A DNA stretch of 64,000 bases. Origin: Deinococcus aestuarii. GTDB lineage: Bacteria; Deinococcota; Deinococci; Deinococcales; Deinococcaceae. Shown here in pieces: positions 11,044 to 20,552 of the stretch; position 1 is the stretch's first letter, and each line of letters starts with the position of its first letter. The notes beneath the pieces were generated by a model, which searched no databases, was not told the origin of the DNA, and saw nothing but the letters and a program-made list of their open reading frames with translations. The translations under genes and the position numbers were made by a program. Location of the stretch: the NCBI RefSeq assembly GCF_018863415.1, contig NZ_JAHKSN010000007.1, forward strand, positions 62,001 through 126,000. Reading direction: 5' to 3'.

Positions 11044-12354
11044 GTGAACGGGGGGCGAAAGGTGTTGCTGTACGGCTTGGGGCGAAGCGGGCGGGGGGTG
11101 GCGCGGTTTCTGGCGCGCGAGGGACTGACGGCCGAGTGGCACGACGCGCGGCCCTCGGACGAGGACGGGGCGCTCATGCGGGAACTGGGCTTCGCGCGCG
11201 GCGACGTGGCGGGGACGTACGGGACGGTCGTGGCCGCCCCTGGCGTGCCCATCGACCACCCCGACCTGCTCGCGCTCGCATCGCGCGGGGCGGAGATCAT
11301 CGGGGAGGTGGCCCTCGCCGCCCGCAGGCGCCCCCACCTCCCGCTCGTCGGGATCACCGGCACGGCGGGCAAGGGGGGCACGACCGTCCTGACCGCCCAC
11401 CTGCTGCGGGCGTGCGGCCTGAACGCGCGCGAGGGCGGCAACATCGACCCCCCCCTCCTCGACGTGGTGGACGAGGCGGAGGTCGGCGTCGTCGAGCTGT
11501 CGAGCTTCCAACTGGAGCGGGTGCCCGGCCTGCGCCTGCCCGTTGCCGTCATCACGAACCTCGGCGTGGACCATCTCGACCGCCACCGCACCGTGGAGGC
11601 GTATCACGCGGCCAAGCGCAACATCACGGCGGGGCAGGAGGAGGGGGATGTGCTCGTCCTCCCGGCGGGGCTGGAGGTGCCCACCCGCGCCACCGTGCGG
11701 ACCTTTCCCCCCGACCGGATCGCGCTCGCGGACAGCCGGGAAGTCCTGCCCGCCGCCGACCTTCCCGAGGGCCTCCACCCCGCCAACGCCGCCGCCGCCG
11801 TCCTCGCCGCCGAGGCGCTGCTTCAGAGGCTTGGGCGCGCAGCCGAAATGGAAACGTTTTCCGACGCTCTCCGCACCGCCCGTCCGGTCGCGGGCCGCTT
11901 CGAGACGGTCGCGCGGGTCGGGGACGTGCGGTTTATCGAGGATTCCATCGCCACGCGGACCCTCGCGGTGGAAGCGGCCCTCACCCGCGCCACGCCTCCG
12001 ATTGCCTGGCTCGTCGGCGGGCGGGACAAGGGGGCCGACCTCGCTCCGCTGCGGGAGGCGGCGCGGGGCCGGGTCGTGCGGGTGATCGCCTTCGGGGAGG
12101 ACGGGGGGAAGATGGCGCAGGCCCTCGGTCTCCCCTTCGACCTCCTTCCCTTCGAGCCGGGGCTGGACGGGGACGAGGTGATGCGGCGGGCCGCCGCGCT
12201 GGGCTTCGCCGCCTTGGGAGGAGCGGGCGGGCGGGGCACGGTGCTGCTCGCGCCGGTCGGGACGAGTTTCGACCTGTTCCGCGACTACAAGGCGCGCGGG
12301 GAGAGCTTCGCGTGGGCGGCGCGGTCGCTGACCCATCAGGAGGTGGAGGCATGA
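11044..12354 (+). CDS. murD: UDP-N-acetylmuramoylalanine--D-glutamate ligase
   Basis: A 436-residue Mur ligase that adds D-Glu to UDP-MurNAc-L-Ala in peptidoglycan synthesis. The N-terminal Rossmann-like part opens with YGLGRSGRGVARFL, followed by the ATP site GITGTAGKGGTT near residue 100, VVELSSFQLE, and the C-terminal FIEDSIATRTLAVEAAL and GGRDKGADL motifs diagnostic of MurD. The P-loop is unusual: most MurD read GTNGKTT, here GTAGKGGTT. GTG 11044 is supported by a TATGTT box 6 nt upstream. It overlaps the ftsW-like gene by 4 nt (ATGA). Confidence 0.93.
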   Translation: MNGGRKVLLYGLGRSGRGVARFLAREGLTAEWHDARPSDEDGALMRELGFARGDVAGTYGTVVAAPGVPIDHPDLLALASRGAEIIGEVALAARRRPHLPLVGITGTAGKGGTTVLTAHLLRACGLNAREGGNIDPPLLDVVDEAEVGVVELSSFQLERVPGLRLPVAVITNLGVDHLDRHRTVEAYHAAKRNITAGQEEGDVLVLPAGLEVPTRATVRTFPPDRIALADSREVLPAADLPEGLHPANAAAAVLAAEALLQRLGRAAEMETFSDALRTARPVAGRFETVARVGDVRFIEDSIATRTLAVEAALTRATPPIAWLVGGRDKGADLAPLREAARGRVVRVIAFGEDGGKMAQALGLPFDLLPFEPGLDGDEVMRRAAALGFAALGGAGGRGTVLLAPVGTSFDLFRDYKARGESFAWAARSLTHQEVEA

Positions 12355-13463
12355 GCACCCAACTGGTGATCGCGCAGGTCCTGCTGCTGACGCTGGGGCT
12401 GCTGGGGGTGGCGACGGCCCGCCCCGACCTGATCGTGGACCACGGGAGCAAGGCATTGATCGGGCTGGGGCTGACCTTTCTGGTGGCGCGGTTGCGGCCC
12501 GGCGTGTTCCTGCGGCTGGCGACGCCCTTCTGGCTGTGCACGCTGGCGCTGCTGATCCTGACCCTCTTCGTCGGGCAGGGCACCGAGACGAGCCCCGGCA
12601 CGAAACGCTGGCTGGAGTTCGGGCCCGTGCGCTTCCAGCCCTCCGAGCTGGCGAAACTGGGGCTGGTGCTGCAACTCGCGTCCTTTTTCTCGCGGCGGGG
12701 CGTGCAGCACAAGCTGATCAGCGCGACCCTGATGATCGTCTGCACGACGGCGCTCGTCCTGCTCGAACCCGACCTGGGCACCAGCGTCCTGATGTTCGGG
12801 CTGGGCATCATCCTGATGTACGCGGCCGGGGTGCGGATTACCAACATCACGGGCTTCCTGCTCGCGTTGGGGCTGGTCGCCATCCCCTTCGCGGGGCGCT
12901 ACCTGGAGACGCACCCCTACATCCTCGAACGCTTTTTCGGGCACGTGAACCGCGCCGAGGGGCTGGAGGTCGGCCTCGACCAGATCGGCATGGCCCACCG
13001 CGACCTGAGTTTCGGCGGGCTGTGGGGCCTGGGCCCGGACGGTCCCCGTTACTGGTACTTCGCCGCCCACACCGACATGGTGGTCGCCTCGGTGGGCTTT
13101 TCCTCGGGCCTGCTGGGCGTCACCATGCTCCTGTTCGCGTACTGGCTGATCGTCTCCACCTCCCTCCAGGTCTCGCAGCTCGCCGCCCGCGTGCGCCCGA
13201 TGACCCCGCAGATTCACGGGGCCACCATCCTGGCGACGGGCGCGATGTTCATGGTCGTCGGGCAGGCCTTCGTGAACCTCGCCGTCGCGGCGGGCATCTT
13301 CCCGGTGACGGGCGTGCCCCTGCCCCTGGTGAGCTACGGCTTTTCCTCCATGCTCACGATGAGCCTCGCCCTCGGCGTCATCCACAGCGCCATGCGCGAG
13401 GTGCGGCGCCACCTGCCCGCCGGGGAGGAGGGGACCGATCTGGTGGCGACGCCCGCGGACTGA
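12351..13463 (+). CDS. ftsW: FtsW/RodA family peptidoglycan polymerase (SEDS)
   Basis: A 370-residue multi-spanning membrane protein of the SEDS family, which polymerises lipid II with a partner penicillin-binding protein. About ten membrane helices are visible. Family marks include GTKRWLEFGPVRFQPSELAK near residue 83, LLEPDLGTSVLM, and the C-terminal GVPLPLVSYGFSSML. The ATG overlaps the murD stop, so the two are translationally coupled; this fits a role in division (FtsW) more than elongation (RodA), but the choice rests on context. Confidence 0.9.
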   Translation: MSTQLVIAQVLLLTLGLLGVATARPDLIVDHGSKALIGLGLTFLVARLRPGVFLRLATPFWLCTLALLILTLFVGQGTETSPGTKRWLEFGPVRFQPSELAKLGLVLQLASFFSRRGVQHKLISATLMIVCTTALVLLEPDLGTSVLMFGLGIILMYAAGVRITNITGFLLALGLVAIPFAGRYLETHPYILERFFGHVNRAEGLEVGLDQIGMAHRDLSFGGLWGLGPDGPRYWYFAAHTDMVVASVGFSSGLLGVTMLLFAYWLIVSTSLQVSQLAARVRPMTPQIHGATILATGAMFMVVGQAFVNLAVAAGIFPVTGVPLPLVSYGFSSMLTMSLALGVIHSAMREVRRHLPAGEEGTDLVATPAD

Positions 13464-13509
13464 GGCGCAGGGCGAGGGGGCGGGGGAGAGGTGGCCCTCG
13501 TCCCCTTTG

Positions 13510-14070
13510 CTATGGGAAGGGAGGCGAAAGACCCCGGATCAGCGCCTCCAGCCCGCGCTCGAAGCCGCCGCGCGGACCGCTCAGCCCAAACCCCCCGCTG
13601 CGTTCGAGCTGAACGTAGCCGTGCAGGAAGGCCCAGTACGCGACCGCCGCCGCCGTGTCGTCCGCGTCTCCGGTCACCGCACCGACGAGACGCAGCACCA
13701 GGTTCCACAGGTCCTTGCCCGGGCCGGGACCCGCGGGCGCGGGCGGACGCGGGGCGAGCAGCAGCCCATACAGGTGCGGGTGCGTCCGCGAGTAGTCCAG
13801 GTAGGCGTGGGCGGCGGCGCGCAGGGCCTCCCCCGGCCTACGGCTCTGGGCCGCCTCCCGCAACCGCTCGTGCAGCCCCAGGGCCGCGTGGTCCTCCAGC
13901 GCCGCGACCAGGGCCGCCCGGTCGGGATAGTGCCGGTAGAGGCTGCTCGGGCGCACGCCCAGCCGCTCGGCGAGTGACCGCATGTTCAGCCCCCCCTCGC
14001 CTCCCCCCTCCAGCAGGTCGAGGGCCGTCTGGAGAATGGCCTCCGGGCTGAGCTTGGCCGGGTACACCAT
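13510..14070 (-). CDS. TetR family transcriptional regulator
   Basis: A 186-residue repressor-like protein. The N-terminal helix-turn-helix (about residues 8-52) reads SPEAILQTALDLL, LNMRSLAERLGVRPSSLYRH, a standard TetR pattern, and the C-terminal part contains a DUF/TetR_C-like helical ligand domain (HAYLDYSRTHPHLYGLLLA). It is transcribed divergently from the MBL-fold gene at 14161, and its TACACT box (14083-14078) overlaps the presumed promoter region of that gene, so it probably controls both. Confidence 0.88.
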   Translation of the reverse strand: MVYPAKLSPEAILQTALDLLEGGGEGGLNMRSLAERLGVRPSSLYRHYPDRAALVAALEDHAALGLHERLREAAQSRRPGEALRAAAHAYLDYSRTHPHLYGLLLAPRPPAPAGPGPGKDLWNLVLRLVGAVTGDADDTAAAVAYWAFLHGYVQLERSGGFGLSGPRGGFERGLEALIRGLSPPFP

Positions 14071-14160
14071 GCCGAACAGTGTACGTCTTGACGACGGAAG
14101 GTTGAAGGCCTACGCTGGTCGATATCAAGGCGAAGAGTGTTCACCTTGAGGAGGCGCTCC
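14071..14160. promoter_or_regulatory. Divergent promoter region, TetR gene and MBL gene
   Basis: Ninety nt separate the two starts. On the plus strand TTGACG (14088-14093), 17-nt spacer, TACGCT (14111-14116) gives a fair promoter for the MBL gene. On the minus strand TACACT (14083-14078) lies 7 nt before the TetR ATG. The boxes nearly touch, and a small dyad CGTC-TT-GACG (14084-14093) spans them, a possible TetR operator. Confidence 0.5.
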
Positions 14161-14847
14161 ATGCGACACACCCGTCACGGTTCGTATCTTCATCGGCTCG
14201 CCCGTCTGGGTCTCGTCAACGTCTATCTGGTGGGGGAGGAGGACGGCCTGACGCTGGTGGACACCGGGATCGGCGGAAGTGCGCCGGGCATCCTGAAGGC
14301 GGCTCGGACGCTCGGGCAGCCCGTCCGCCGCATCGTCCTGACGCACGCGCACGTGGACCACACCGGGAGCCTCGACGCGCTGCACGCGGCCCTGCCCGAT
14401 GCTCCCGTCCTGCTTTCCTCCCGGGAAGTGCGCCTGCTCCGGGGCGAAAGGCAGCCTGACCCGGACGAGCCCCTCTCTCCCCTGCGCGGTGGCTGGCGTC
14501 CCAGCACCGTTCCCGTGCAGCCCCTCCACGACGGCGACCGGGTAGGGAGCCTGCGGGTCATCACCGCGCCCGGCCACACCCCCGGCCAGATCGCCCTCCT
14601 CGACACGAGGGACGGCACCCTGATCGCGGGGGACGCCTACCACGCCGTCGGCGGCGTGACCGTCGTCAGCGAGCGCCGCCCACTCTTCCCCTTCCCGGCC
14701 CTCGCCACCTGGCACGCGCCGACCGCTCTCGCCACCGCCCGCCGCCTCGCCGACCTGAACCCGGCCCGGCTCGCTCCCGGTCACGGGCCGGTGGTGGAAC
14801 ATCCCGTCCCGGCGATGCGCGGCGCCCTGGCCCGGCTGGACCACTGA
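14161..14847 (+). CDS. Metallo-beta-lactamase-fold hydrolase
   Basis: A 228-residue MBL-fold protein. The metal site is complete: THAHVDHTG near residue 60, later the GHTPGQIALLD His, AGDAYHAVGG Asp and APGHGP His. Substrate unknown. ATG 14161 has a GAGGAGG ribosome site about 6 nt upstream; GTG 14137 in the same frame is less likely. The gene is divergent from a TetR regulator, which suggests induction by a small molecule, and it meets the ABM-like gene tail to tail with a 4-nt gap. Confidence 0.88.
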   Translation: MRHTRHGSYLHRLARLGLVNVYLVGEEDGLTLVDTGIGGSAPGILKAARTLGQPVRRIVLTHAHVDHTGSLDALHAALPDAPVLLSSREVRLLRGERQPDPDEPLSPLRGGWRPSTVPVQPLHDGDRVGSLRVITAPGHTPGQIALLDTRDGTLIAGDAYHAVGGVTVVSERRPLFPFPALATWHAPTALATARRLADLNPARLAPGHGPVVEHPVPAMRGALARLDH

Positions 14848-14851
14848 AGGG

Positions 14852-15439
14852 CTAGCGGCGCTCGGGGTACAGCCATCCGCGCAAGACCCGCGAGAGCAGC
14901 GGCAGCACCGGCCAGTTCAGGAAGACGGTCGCCAGCAGCGCCGAGGGCAGGATCGCCGCCCACCAGGGCCAGCCCTGCACGAGCGGACGGCACAGCCACG
15001 TGAACAGCAGGATCAGGGGATACACGCCCGCGAAGCCCAGCACCACGTTCTTCCAGGGGGGCGGCGCGGCGGTGGGCCGGGCCGGGCGGTCGAACCACGC
15101 CTCCAGCCCCACCGACTCGCGGTAGTCGACCTCGCCCGCCGTGAACTCGGGTAGCCGCTCCAGCGCCACCTGATAGTCGGGAGACGCGCGCCACGCCGCC
15201 AGCGCCCCCGGCGAGGCGAAGCGCACCAGCGTCACGTACTCGGCCAGCGTCCCGTCCTGGCCCCGCAACACGTGCACCCCCACGAAGCCCGGCTGCCGCG
15301 CGGCCCGGGCGTGGAGGTCGGAGGCCCACGCCTCGTATTCCCGCACGCGAGGGGGCCGCACGAACTCCGTCACGACGAGCGTGACCCCCTCGCGTGCGGG
15401 TGGAGAGGCGGCGTTTGAGGAGGGGGACGGGTCGGCCAT
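14852..15439 (-). CDS. ABM-domain protein with C-terminal membrane helices
   Basis: A 195-residue protein. Residues about 18-115 match an antibiotic-biosynthesis-monooxygenase-type ferredoxin-like barrel (VTLVVTEFVRPPRVREYEAW, QPGFVGVHVL, YVTLVRFASPGALAAW). A linker with PTAAPPPWKN leads to two membrane segments, LGFAGVYPLILLFTWLC and WWAAILPSALLATVFLNW. This soluble-plus-membrane layout occurs in several bacteria; its role is not established. A TAGAGT box stands 9 nt before the ATG. Confidence 0.75.
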   Translation of the reverse strand: MADPSPSSNAASPPAREGVTLVVTEFVRPPRVREYEAWASDLHARAARQPGFVGVHVLRGQDGTLAEYVTLVRFASPGALAAWRASPDYQVALERLPEFTAGEVDYRESVGLEAWFDRPARPTAAPPPWKNVVLGFAGVYPLILLFTWLCRPLVQGWPWWAAILPSALLATVFLNWPVLPLLSRVLRGWLYPERR

Positions 15440-15480
15440 CGGGAGGGCACTCTACCGCAGCGGTGGGAGGGCACAGGGTC

Positions 15481-15521
15481 GAAGGCAGAAGGCGCCCGGG
15501 AAGCCCGCGCCCTCTGCCTTC
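15481..15521. repeat. Strong inverted repeat between ABM gene and ychF
   Basis: GAAGGCAGA (15481-15489) pairs perfectly with TCTGCCTTC (15513-15521), with inner GGCGC/GCGCC pairing. It lies just past the ychF stop (minus strand) but has no T-run, so it may be a weak terminator or mRNA 3' stabiliser. Confidence 0.5.
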
Positions 15522-15533
15522 CGCCCCTCGCCC

Positions 15534-16631
<1,098 letters not shown>

Positions 16632-16761
16632 AGTGTCTCCTGTTGGTCTTTCCCGTGGGCACCCGAGCCGTTCCTCGCGGCGTCGAGGGTGCAACCTCGG
16701 AATTGTACCGTGGAGCGCTGCCTGGCAGTGGGATGAAGGCGGGGATGCTACGCTCGCCCGC

Positions 16762-17394
16762 GTGACCCGCCCCGCCCCGCTCGCCTTCGTCACGGCCCAG
16801 CCGGTGGGGCGGCGCTTTCTCCTCCTCGTCTTCGGCCTCTTCCTGTACGGACTGAGCCTGCGCCTGATGCTCGACGCGCGGGTGGGCGTGGCTCCCTGGG
16901 AGGTGCTGCACCTCGGCGTCACCCGGCACCTGCCGCTGAGCATCGGCCTGGTGAGCATCCTGACGGGCGTGCTGATCGTCGCCTTCACGGCGCTGCGGCT
17001 GCGCGAGCCCATCGGCCCGGGGACCGTGATCAACGTGCTGTTGATCGGCCTGTTCCTCGACGTGCTCGGGCCGCTCGTGCCCGACCCCGTGGCGCTGGCC
17101 GGGCGCTGGGCGCAGTTCCTGCTCGGGGTGGCGCTGCTGGGCCTCGCCACCGGCACCTACGTCGCCGCCGGGCTGGGCGCCGGGCCGCGCGACGGGCTGA
17201 TCCTGGGCCTGAGCCGGATGACAGGCTGGGACGTGGCGCGCGTACGCACCGGCATCGAACTCGCCGTCCTCGCCCTCGGCTGGGCGCTCGGCGGGCTGGT
17301 GGGGTGGGGCACCCTCGTCTTCGCCCTCGGCAGCGGCCCGGCGATGGCGGCGGGGCTCGCGCTGTACGGTCTCACACGCGGCCAGCCCCGCTGA
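16762..17394 (+). CDS. YczE/YitT-like integral membrane protein
   Basis: A 210-residue protein with about five membrane helices (RFLLLVFGLFLYGLSLRLML, VSILTGVLIVAFTAL, WAQFLLGVALLGLATGTYVA and others). The motifs GVAPWEVLHLGV and GLGAGPRDGLILGL are typical of the YczE family, whose transport or regulatory role is unknown. GTG 16762 is favoured by a TACGCT box at 16749-16754, seven nt upstream. Confidence 0.82.
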   Translation: MTRPAPLAFVTAQPVGRRFLLLVFGLFLYGLSLRLMLDARVGVAPWEVLHLGVTRHLPLSIGLVSILTGVLIVAFTALRLREPIGPGTVINVLLIGLFLDVLGPLVPDPVALAGRWAQFLLGVALLGLATGTYVAAGLGAGPRDGLILGLSRMTGWDVARVRTGIELAVLALGWALGGLVGWGTLVFALGSGPAMAAGLALYGLTRGQPR

Positions 17395-17493
17395 GCACGG
17401 GTCAGGCTCAACGAATTCGGAAGACCGCCGCATCCACGGCGTGGACAGATCGCTCAACATCGAAGGGACGTTCCGAGCCAGGAGGTTCCACCC

Positions 17494-18495
17494 ATGAGCG
17501 ACCAGCCCCAGCCGCCCGCCCCGCCCGAAGCCCCCGAGCGACCCGTGAACCGCCGCGACACCCTGCGCCTGCTGGGGGTGGCGGGCCTGGTCACCGCCGC
17601 CGCGCCCCTCGCCCGCGCGCAGACGGCGGCCCCCGCGCAGGCGGCGCCCGCCCCCACGCCTCCGGTCAACGGCAACGGTTTCTACCGCCAGCGGGTGGGC
17701 GACTTCACCGTCTACGTCGTCAGCGACGGCACCGCCCCGCTCGCCGCCCTGCTGCCGACCTGGGGGGCGAATCCGGGCCGCCAGGAGGAGTTCGCCGCGA
17801 CGCTGGCCGAGTACGGGGTCCCCGCCACGAACACGGTCAACCACTTCAACCCGGTCGTGATCGAGACGGGCAGAAACCGCGTCCTGATCGACACCGGGCG
17901 CGGCGGCGCGAACGGGCAGCTCCTCGCCAACCTGCGCCGGGCGGGGATCGATCCGGCGGGCATCGATACCGTCTTCGTCACCCACGGGCACGGCGACCAC
18001 ATCGGCGGGCTCACCACGGGAGGGCAGCCCACCTTCCCGGGTGCGCGACACGTGATGGGCGCCTCGGAGTTCCAGTTCTGGACCACCCAGCCAAGCCCCA
18101 ACGCCGCCGTGCAGGCCAACCTGATCGGGCTGCGCGACCGCTTCACCCTGATCCAGCCGGACGCCGAGATCGTCCCCGGCCTCACCGCCGTCGCCTCGCC
18201 GGGGCACACGCTGGGACACCTCGCGGTGCGCGGCGGGAGCGGCGATCAGGGCCTCATGGTCTTCGGGGACGCCGCCGGACACTTCCTCCTCAGCCTGCGG
18301 CACCGGGGCGCCTACGTGGGCTTCGACACCGACGGTCCCCTCGCCGCCCGCACCCGCCAGCGCCTCTTCGATCAGGTCGTCGCCGACAAGATGTGGGTGA
18401 CGGGCTACCACTTCCCCTTCCCGGCCATCGGCCATATCCGCCGCATCGTCGCCGGAAACTACGAGTACGAGCCGACCGTGTGGCAGTGGAGTTGA
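17494..18495 (+). CDS. Tat-exported metallo-beta-lactamase-fold protein
   Basis: A 333-residue MBL-fold hydrolase. A twin-arginine signal is clear: NRRDTLRLLGVAGLVTAAAP, ending near ARAQ (about residue 42), so it is exported folded with its metals. The metal motif is THGHGDHIGG, followed by SPGHTLGHLAV, VFGDAAGHF and a late GYHFPFPAIGH His. A purine-rich GCCAGGAGG ribosome site precedes the ATG. The natural substrate is unknown. Confidence 0.9.
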   Translation: MSDQPQPPAPPEAPERPVNRRDTLRLLGVAGLVTAAAPLARAQTAAPAQAAPAPTPPVNGNGFYRQRVGDFTVYVVSDGTAPLAALLPTWGANPGRQEEFAATLAEYGVPATNTVNHFNPVVIETGRNRVLIDTGRGGANGQLLANLRRAGIDPAGIDTVFVTHGHGDHIGGLTTGGQPTFPGARHVMGASEFQFWTTQPSPNAAVQANLIGLRDRFTLIQPDAEIVPGLTAVASPGHTLGHLAVRGGSGDQGLMVFGDAAGHFLLSLRHRGAYVGFDTDGPLAARTRQRLFDQVVADKMWVTGYHFPFPAIGHIRRIVAGNYEYEPTVWQWS

Positions 18496-18587
18496 GGGGA
18501 GGACCCCGGTCCCGCCCCCTTGTCCCCCCACTCCGGCGGGAGTAGAGTCGGGACGACGCGGTGGACCGGCCCAGGTGAGCCGAAGTC

Positions 18588-18624
18588 GGTGGAGTCAGCC
18601 CAGCCTGGCTCCACCTGTGCTTTT
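18588..18624 (+). terminator. Possible terminator after the Tat MBL gene
   Basis: GGTGGAGTC (18588-18596) pairs with GGCTCCACC (18607-18615) over a 10-nt loop, 9 bp with one G-T pair, followed after TGTGC by TTTT. The T-run is short and displaced, so termination may be weak. Confidence 0.5.
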
Positions 18625-18801
18625 GGTGGGGTGCCTGTGACCCGGGGTCCGCGCGTCGCCCGGAGGTGCGGTCATGAACCGTGCGCGGCGGTCTGTCCCG
18701 GTCGAGCCCGTCTGGCGGCATGCCCACGTGGCGAGGGACGGCCTGCCCCCTCCTACCGCGGGTGAGGCGGCGTGGCGGCAGGTGGCGAGCCCGATGAGGC
18801 G

Positions 18802-18827
18802 CCGGGGGTGAAGTGCCCCCGGGGAGG
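18802..18827 (+). promoter_or_regulatory. Leader hairpin at the ABC transporter ribosome site
   Basis: CCGGGGG (18802-18808), loop TGAAGTG, CCCCCGG (18816-18822) is a perfect 7-bp stem ending at the start of the GGGAGG ribosome-binding site (18822-18827), 5 nt before ATG 18833. It could modulate translation; no ligand or protein is implied by the sequence. Confidence 0.4.
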
Positions 18828-18832
18828 CTCCC

Positions 18833-19735
18833 ATGACGGACAGCGTGATCGAGACCCGTTCCCTCAGCAAGCTCTACCGGGGCGGGGTGGGCCTGCGGCC
18901 CCTCGACCTTCAGGTGCGGCGCGGCGAGATTTTCGGCTTCCTGGGACCCAACGGGGCGGGGAAGACCACCACCCTGCGCCTGCTGCTGGGTTTCCTGCGC
19001 CCCACCGGTGGCGAGGCGCGCGTGCTGGGCCTCGACGTGCGGCGGGACGTGCGCGACCTCCACACCCGGGTGGGCTACCTGCCGGGCGAGCTGCGGCTCG
19101 ACCCCAGCCGCACGGGGCGCGAGCTGTTCGAGTTCCTGGGGCGGCTGCGCGGGGGGGTGGACCGTGCCCGGCTGCACGACCTCACCGAGCGGCTCGGGCT
19201 CGACCCCTCCCGGCGGCTGGGCACCCTCTCCAAGGGCAACAAGCAGAAGGTCGGATTGATCGCGGCGCTGCTGGGCCGCCCCGAGGTGCTGCTGCTCGAC
19301 GAGCCGACGGACGGCCTCGACCCGCTGGTGCAGGAGGAGGTGCTGCGCCTGCTGCGCGAGGCCCGGTCCCAGGGCCGCACCGTCTTCCTCTCGTCGCACG
19401 TCCTCGCCGAGGTGGACCGGGTGGCCGACCGGGTGGGGATCATCCGCGCCGGGGAACTCGTGACCGTGGCGGACGTGGCCGAGGTCAAGGCGCGGCTGCC
19501 GCACCGGCTGGAGGTCCGCTTCGCGTCGCCCGTGCCAGAAGCCGCCTTCGCCCGCTTGCCGGGGGTGAGCGGGGTGCAGGTGCGCGGCGACACCCTGCGC
19601 TGCGTCCTCACGGGCGGGGCCGACGCCCTGGTCAAGACGCTGGCCGCCTACCCGGTCCTCGACCTGCGCGGGCACGAGCCCGACCTGAAGGAGGCCTTCC
19701 TCTCCTCCTACCAGGAGGAGTCCCATGTGGCCTGA
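18833..19735 (+). CDS. ABC transporter ATP-binding protein (ABC-2 type)
   Basis: A 300-residue ATPase. Walker A GPNGAGKTT is near residue 40, the signature is LSKGNKQKVGLIAALL, Walker B is VLLLDEPTDGLDP, and the switch His is in FLSSHVLAEVDR. The C-terminal extension after residue 215 is typical for CcmA/DrrA-like exporters. It overlaps the permease start by 11 nt, so the two are coupled. The exported substrate is unknown; drugs or lipids are common for the class. Confidence 0.93.
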   Translation: MTDSVIETRSLSKLYRGGVGLRPLDLQVRRGEIFGFLGPNGAGKTTTLRLLLGFLRPTGGEARVLGLDVRRDVRDLHTRVGYLPGELRLDPSRTGRELFEFLGRLRGGVDRARLHDLTERLGLDPSRRLGTLSKGNKQKVGLIAALLGRPEVLLLDEPTDGLDPLVQEEVLRLLREARSQGRTVFLSSHVLAEVDRVADRVGIIRAGELVTVADVAEVKARLPHRLEVRFASPVPEAAFARLPGVSGVQVRGDTLRCVLTGGADALVKTLAAYPVLDLRGHEPDLKEAFLSSYQEESHVA

Positions 19736-20518
19736 AGTCCTGCGTGACCACCTGCGCGCCACCCGCCGGGGCATCCTGTGGTGGGCCTGCGGGCTGGCCG
19801 TCTACGTCGCCGTGAACTGGGCCCTCTACCCCGCCGTGCGGGACAGCCCCGACATCGCCGGGCTCGTTCAGCGCCTGCCCGCCGCCCTGCGCCAGGCCTT
19901 CGGGATCGAGGACCTGATCTCGCCGGGCGGGTACGCCTGGGCGCGGATGTTCAGCGTGTTCCTGCCCGTCACCCTGATCATTTACGCCGTCCGGGCGGGC
20001 ACGCGCGCCGTCGCGGGCGACGAGGAGGACGGTCGGCTCGAACTCCTCCTCGCCCAGCCCGTGACGCGCGGCGACCTCGTGGCCGGGCGGACCCTCGCGC
20101 TGGGGGTCAACCTCGCCCTGCTGGGCCTGGTGGTCTTCGGGACCGCGCTCGCGGGGGCGGCGCTGGTGGGGGCCAACCTCGACGCCGGGCGGCTGGGGAT
20201 AGCGACGGCCCAGGTCACGCTGCTCGCGTGGCTGCTCGGGGCGCTCGCCCTCGCGGTGGGGACGGCGAGCGGGCGGCCCGGCCTCGCCTCGGGGGTCGCC
20301 TTCGCCCTGACGCTGGCGGGTTACCTCGTGCATTCGCTCTCGCCGCAGGTGGCGGCGCTGCGGGAGTTGCGCCCGGTGTCGCCCTTCTGGTACGCCATCG
20401 GGGAAAGCCCCTTCCGGGGGAGATTCATCCTGCGAACGCGCTCGTGCTGCTCCTCGCGGGGCTGGCCTGCGTCCTGCTCGCCGTGCCCGCCTTCCTGCGC
20501 CGGGACGTGGGCCACTGA
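19725..20518 (+). pseudogene. ABC-2 type permease, apparent frameshift in a G run
   Basis: The reading frame from ATG/GTG 19725 encodes an ABC-2 permease (six membrane segments, ISPGGYAWARMFSVFLPVTL, GDEEDGRLELLLAQPVTRGD) up to PFWYAIGESPFRG. There, after a run of five G at 20416-20420, it becomes nonsense. The natural C-terminus, EIHPANALVLLLAGLACVLL then PAFLRRDVGH, continues in the next frame to the stop at 20516-20518. One more G would join them into a 264-residue protein. It may be a base-calling error, a true mutation or slippage. Without correction, the frame reads into the globin gene. Confidence 0.8.
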
Positions 20519-20552
20519 GGGCCGGGCCCCTCCCCGCGCTACCCTGGCCCCC

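Larger units (their letters stand above)
18496..18832. other. Non-coding stretch of 337 nt
   Basis: No credible gene: short frames on both strands have random composition. It contains a hairpin with a short T-run at 18588-18624 and a perfect 7-bp hairpin just before the ABC gene. The 180 nt in between (18625-18801) hold nothing I can assign. Confidence 0.55.

Noticed and set aside
18520..18765. A small gene of 81 codons before the ABC transporter
   Set aside because: Random-looking composition, no ribosome site, overlaps a likely terminator hairpin.
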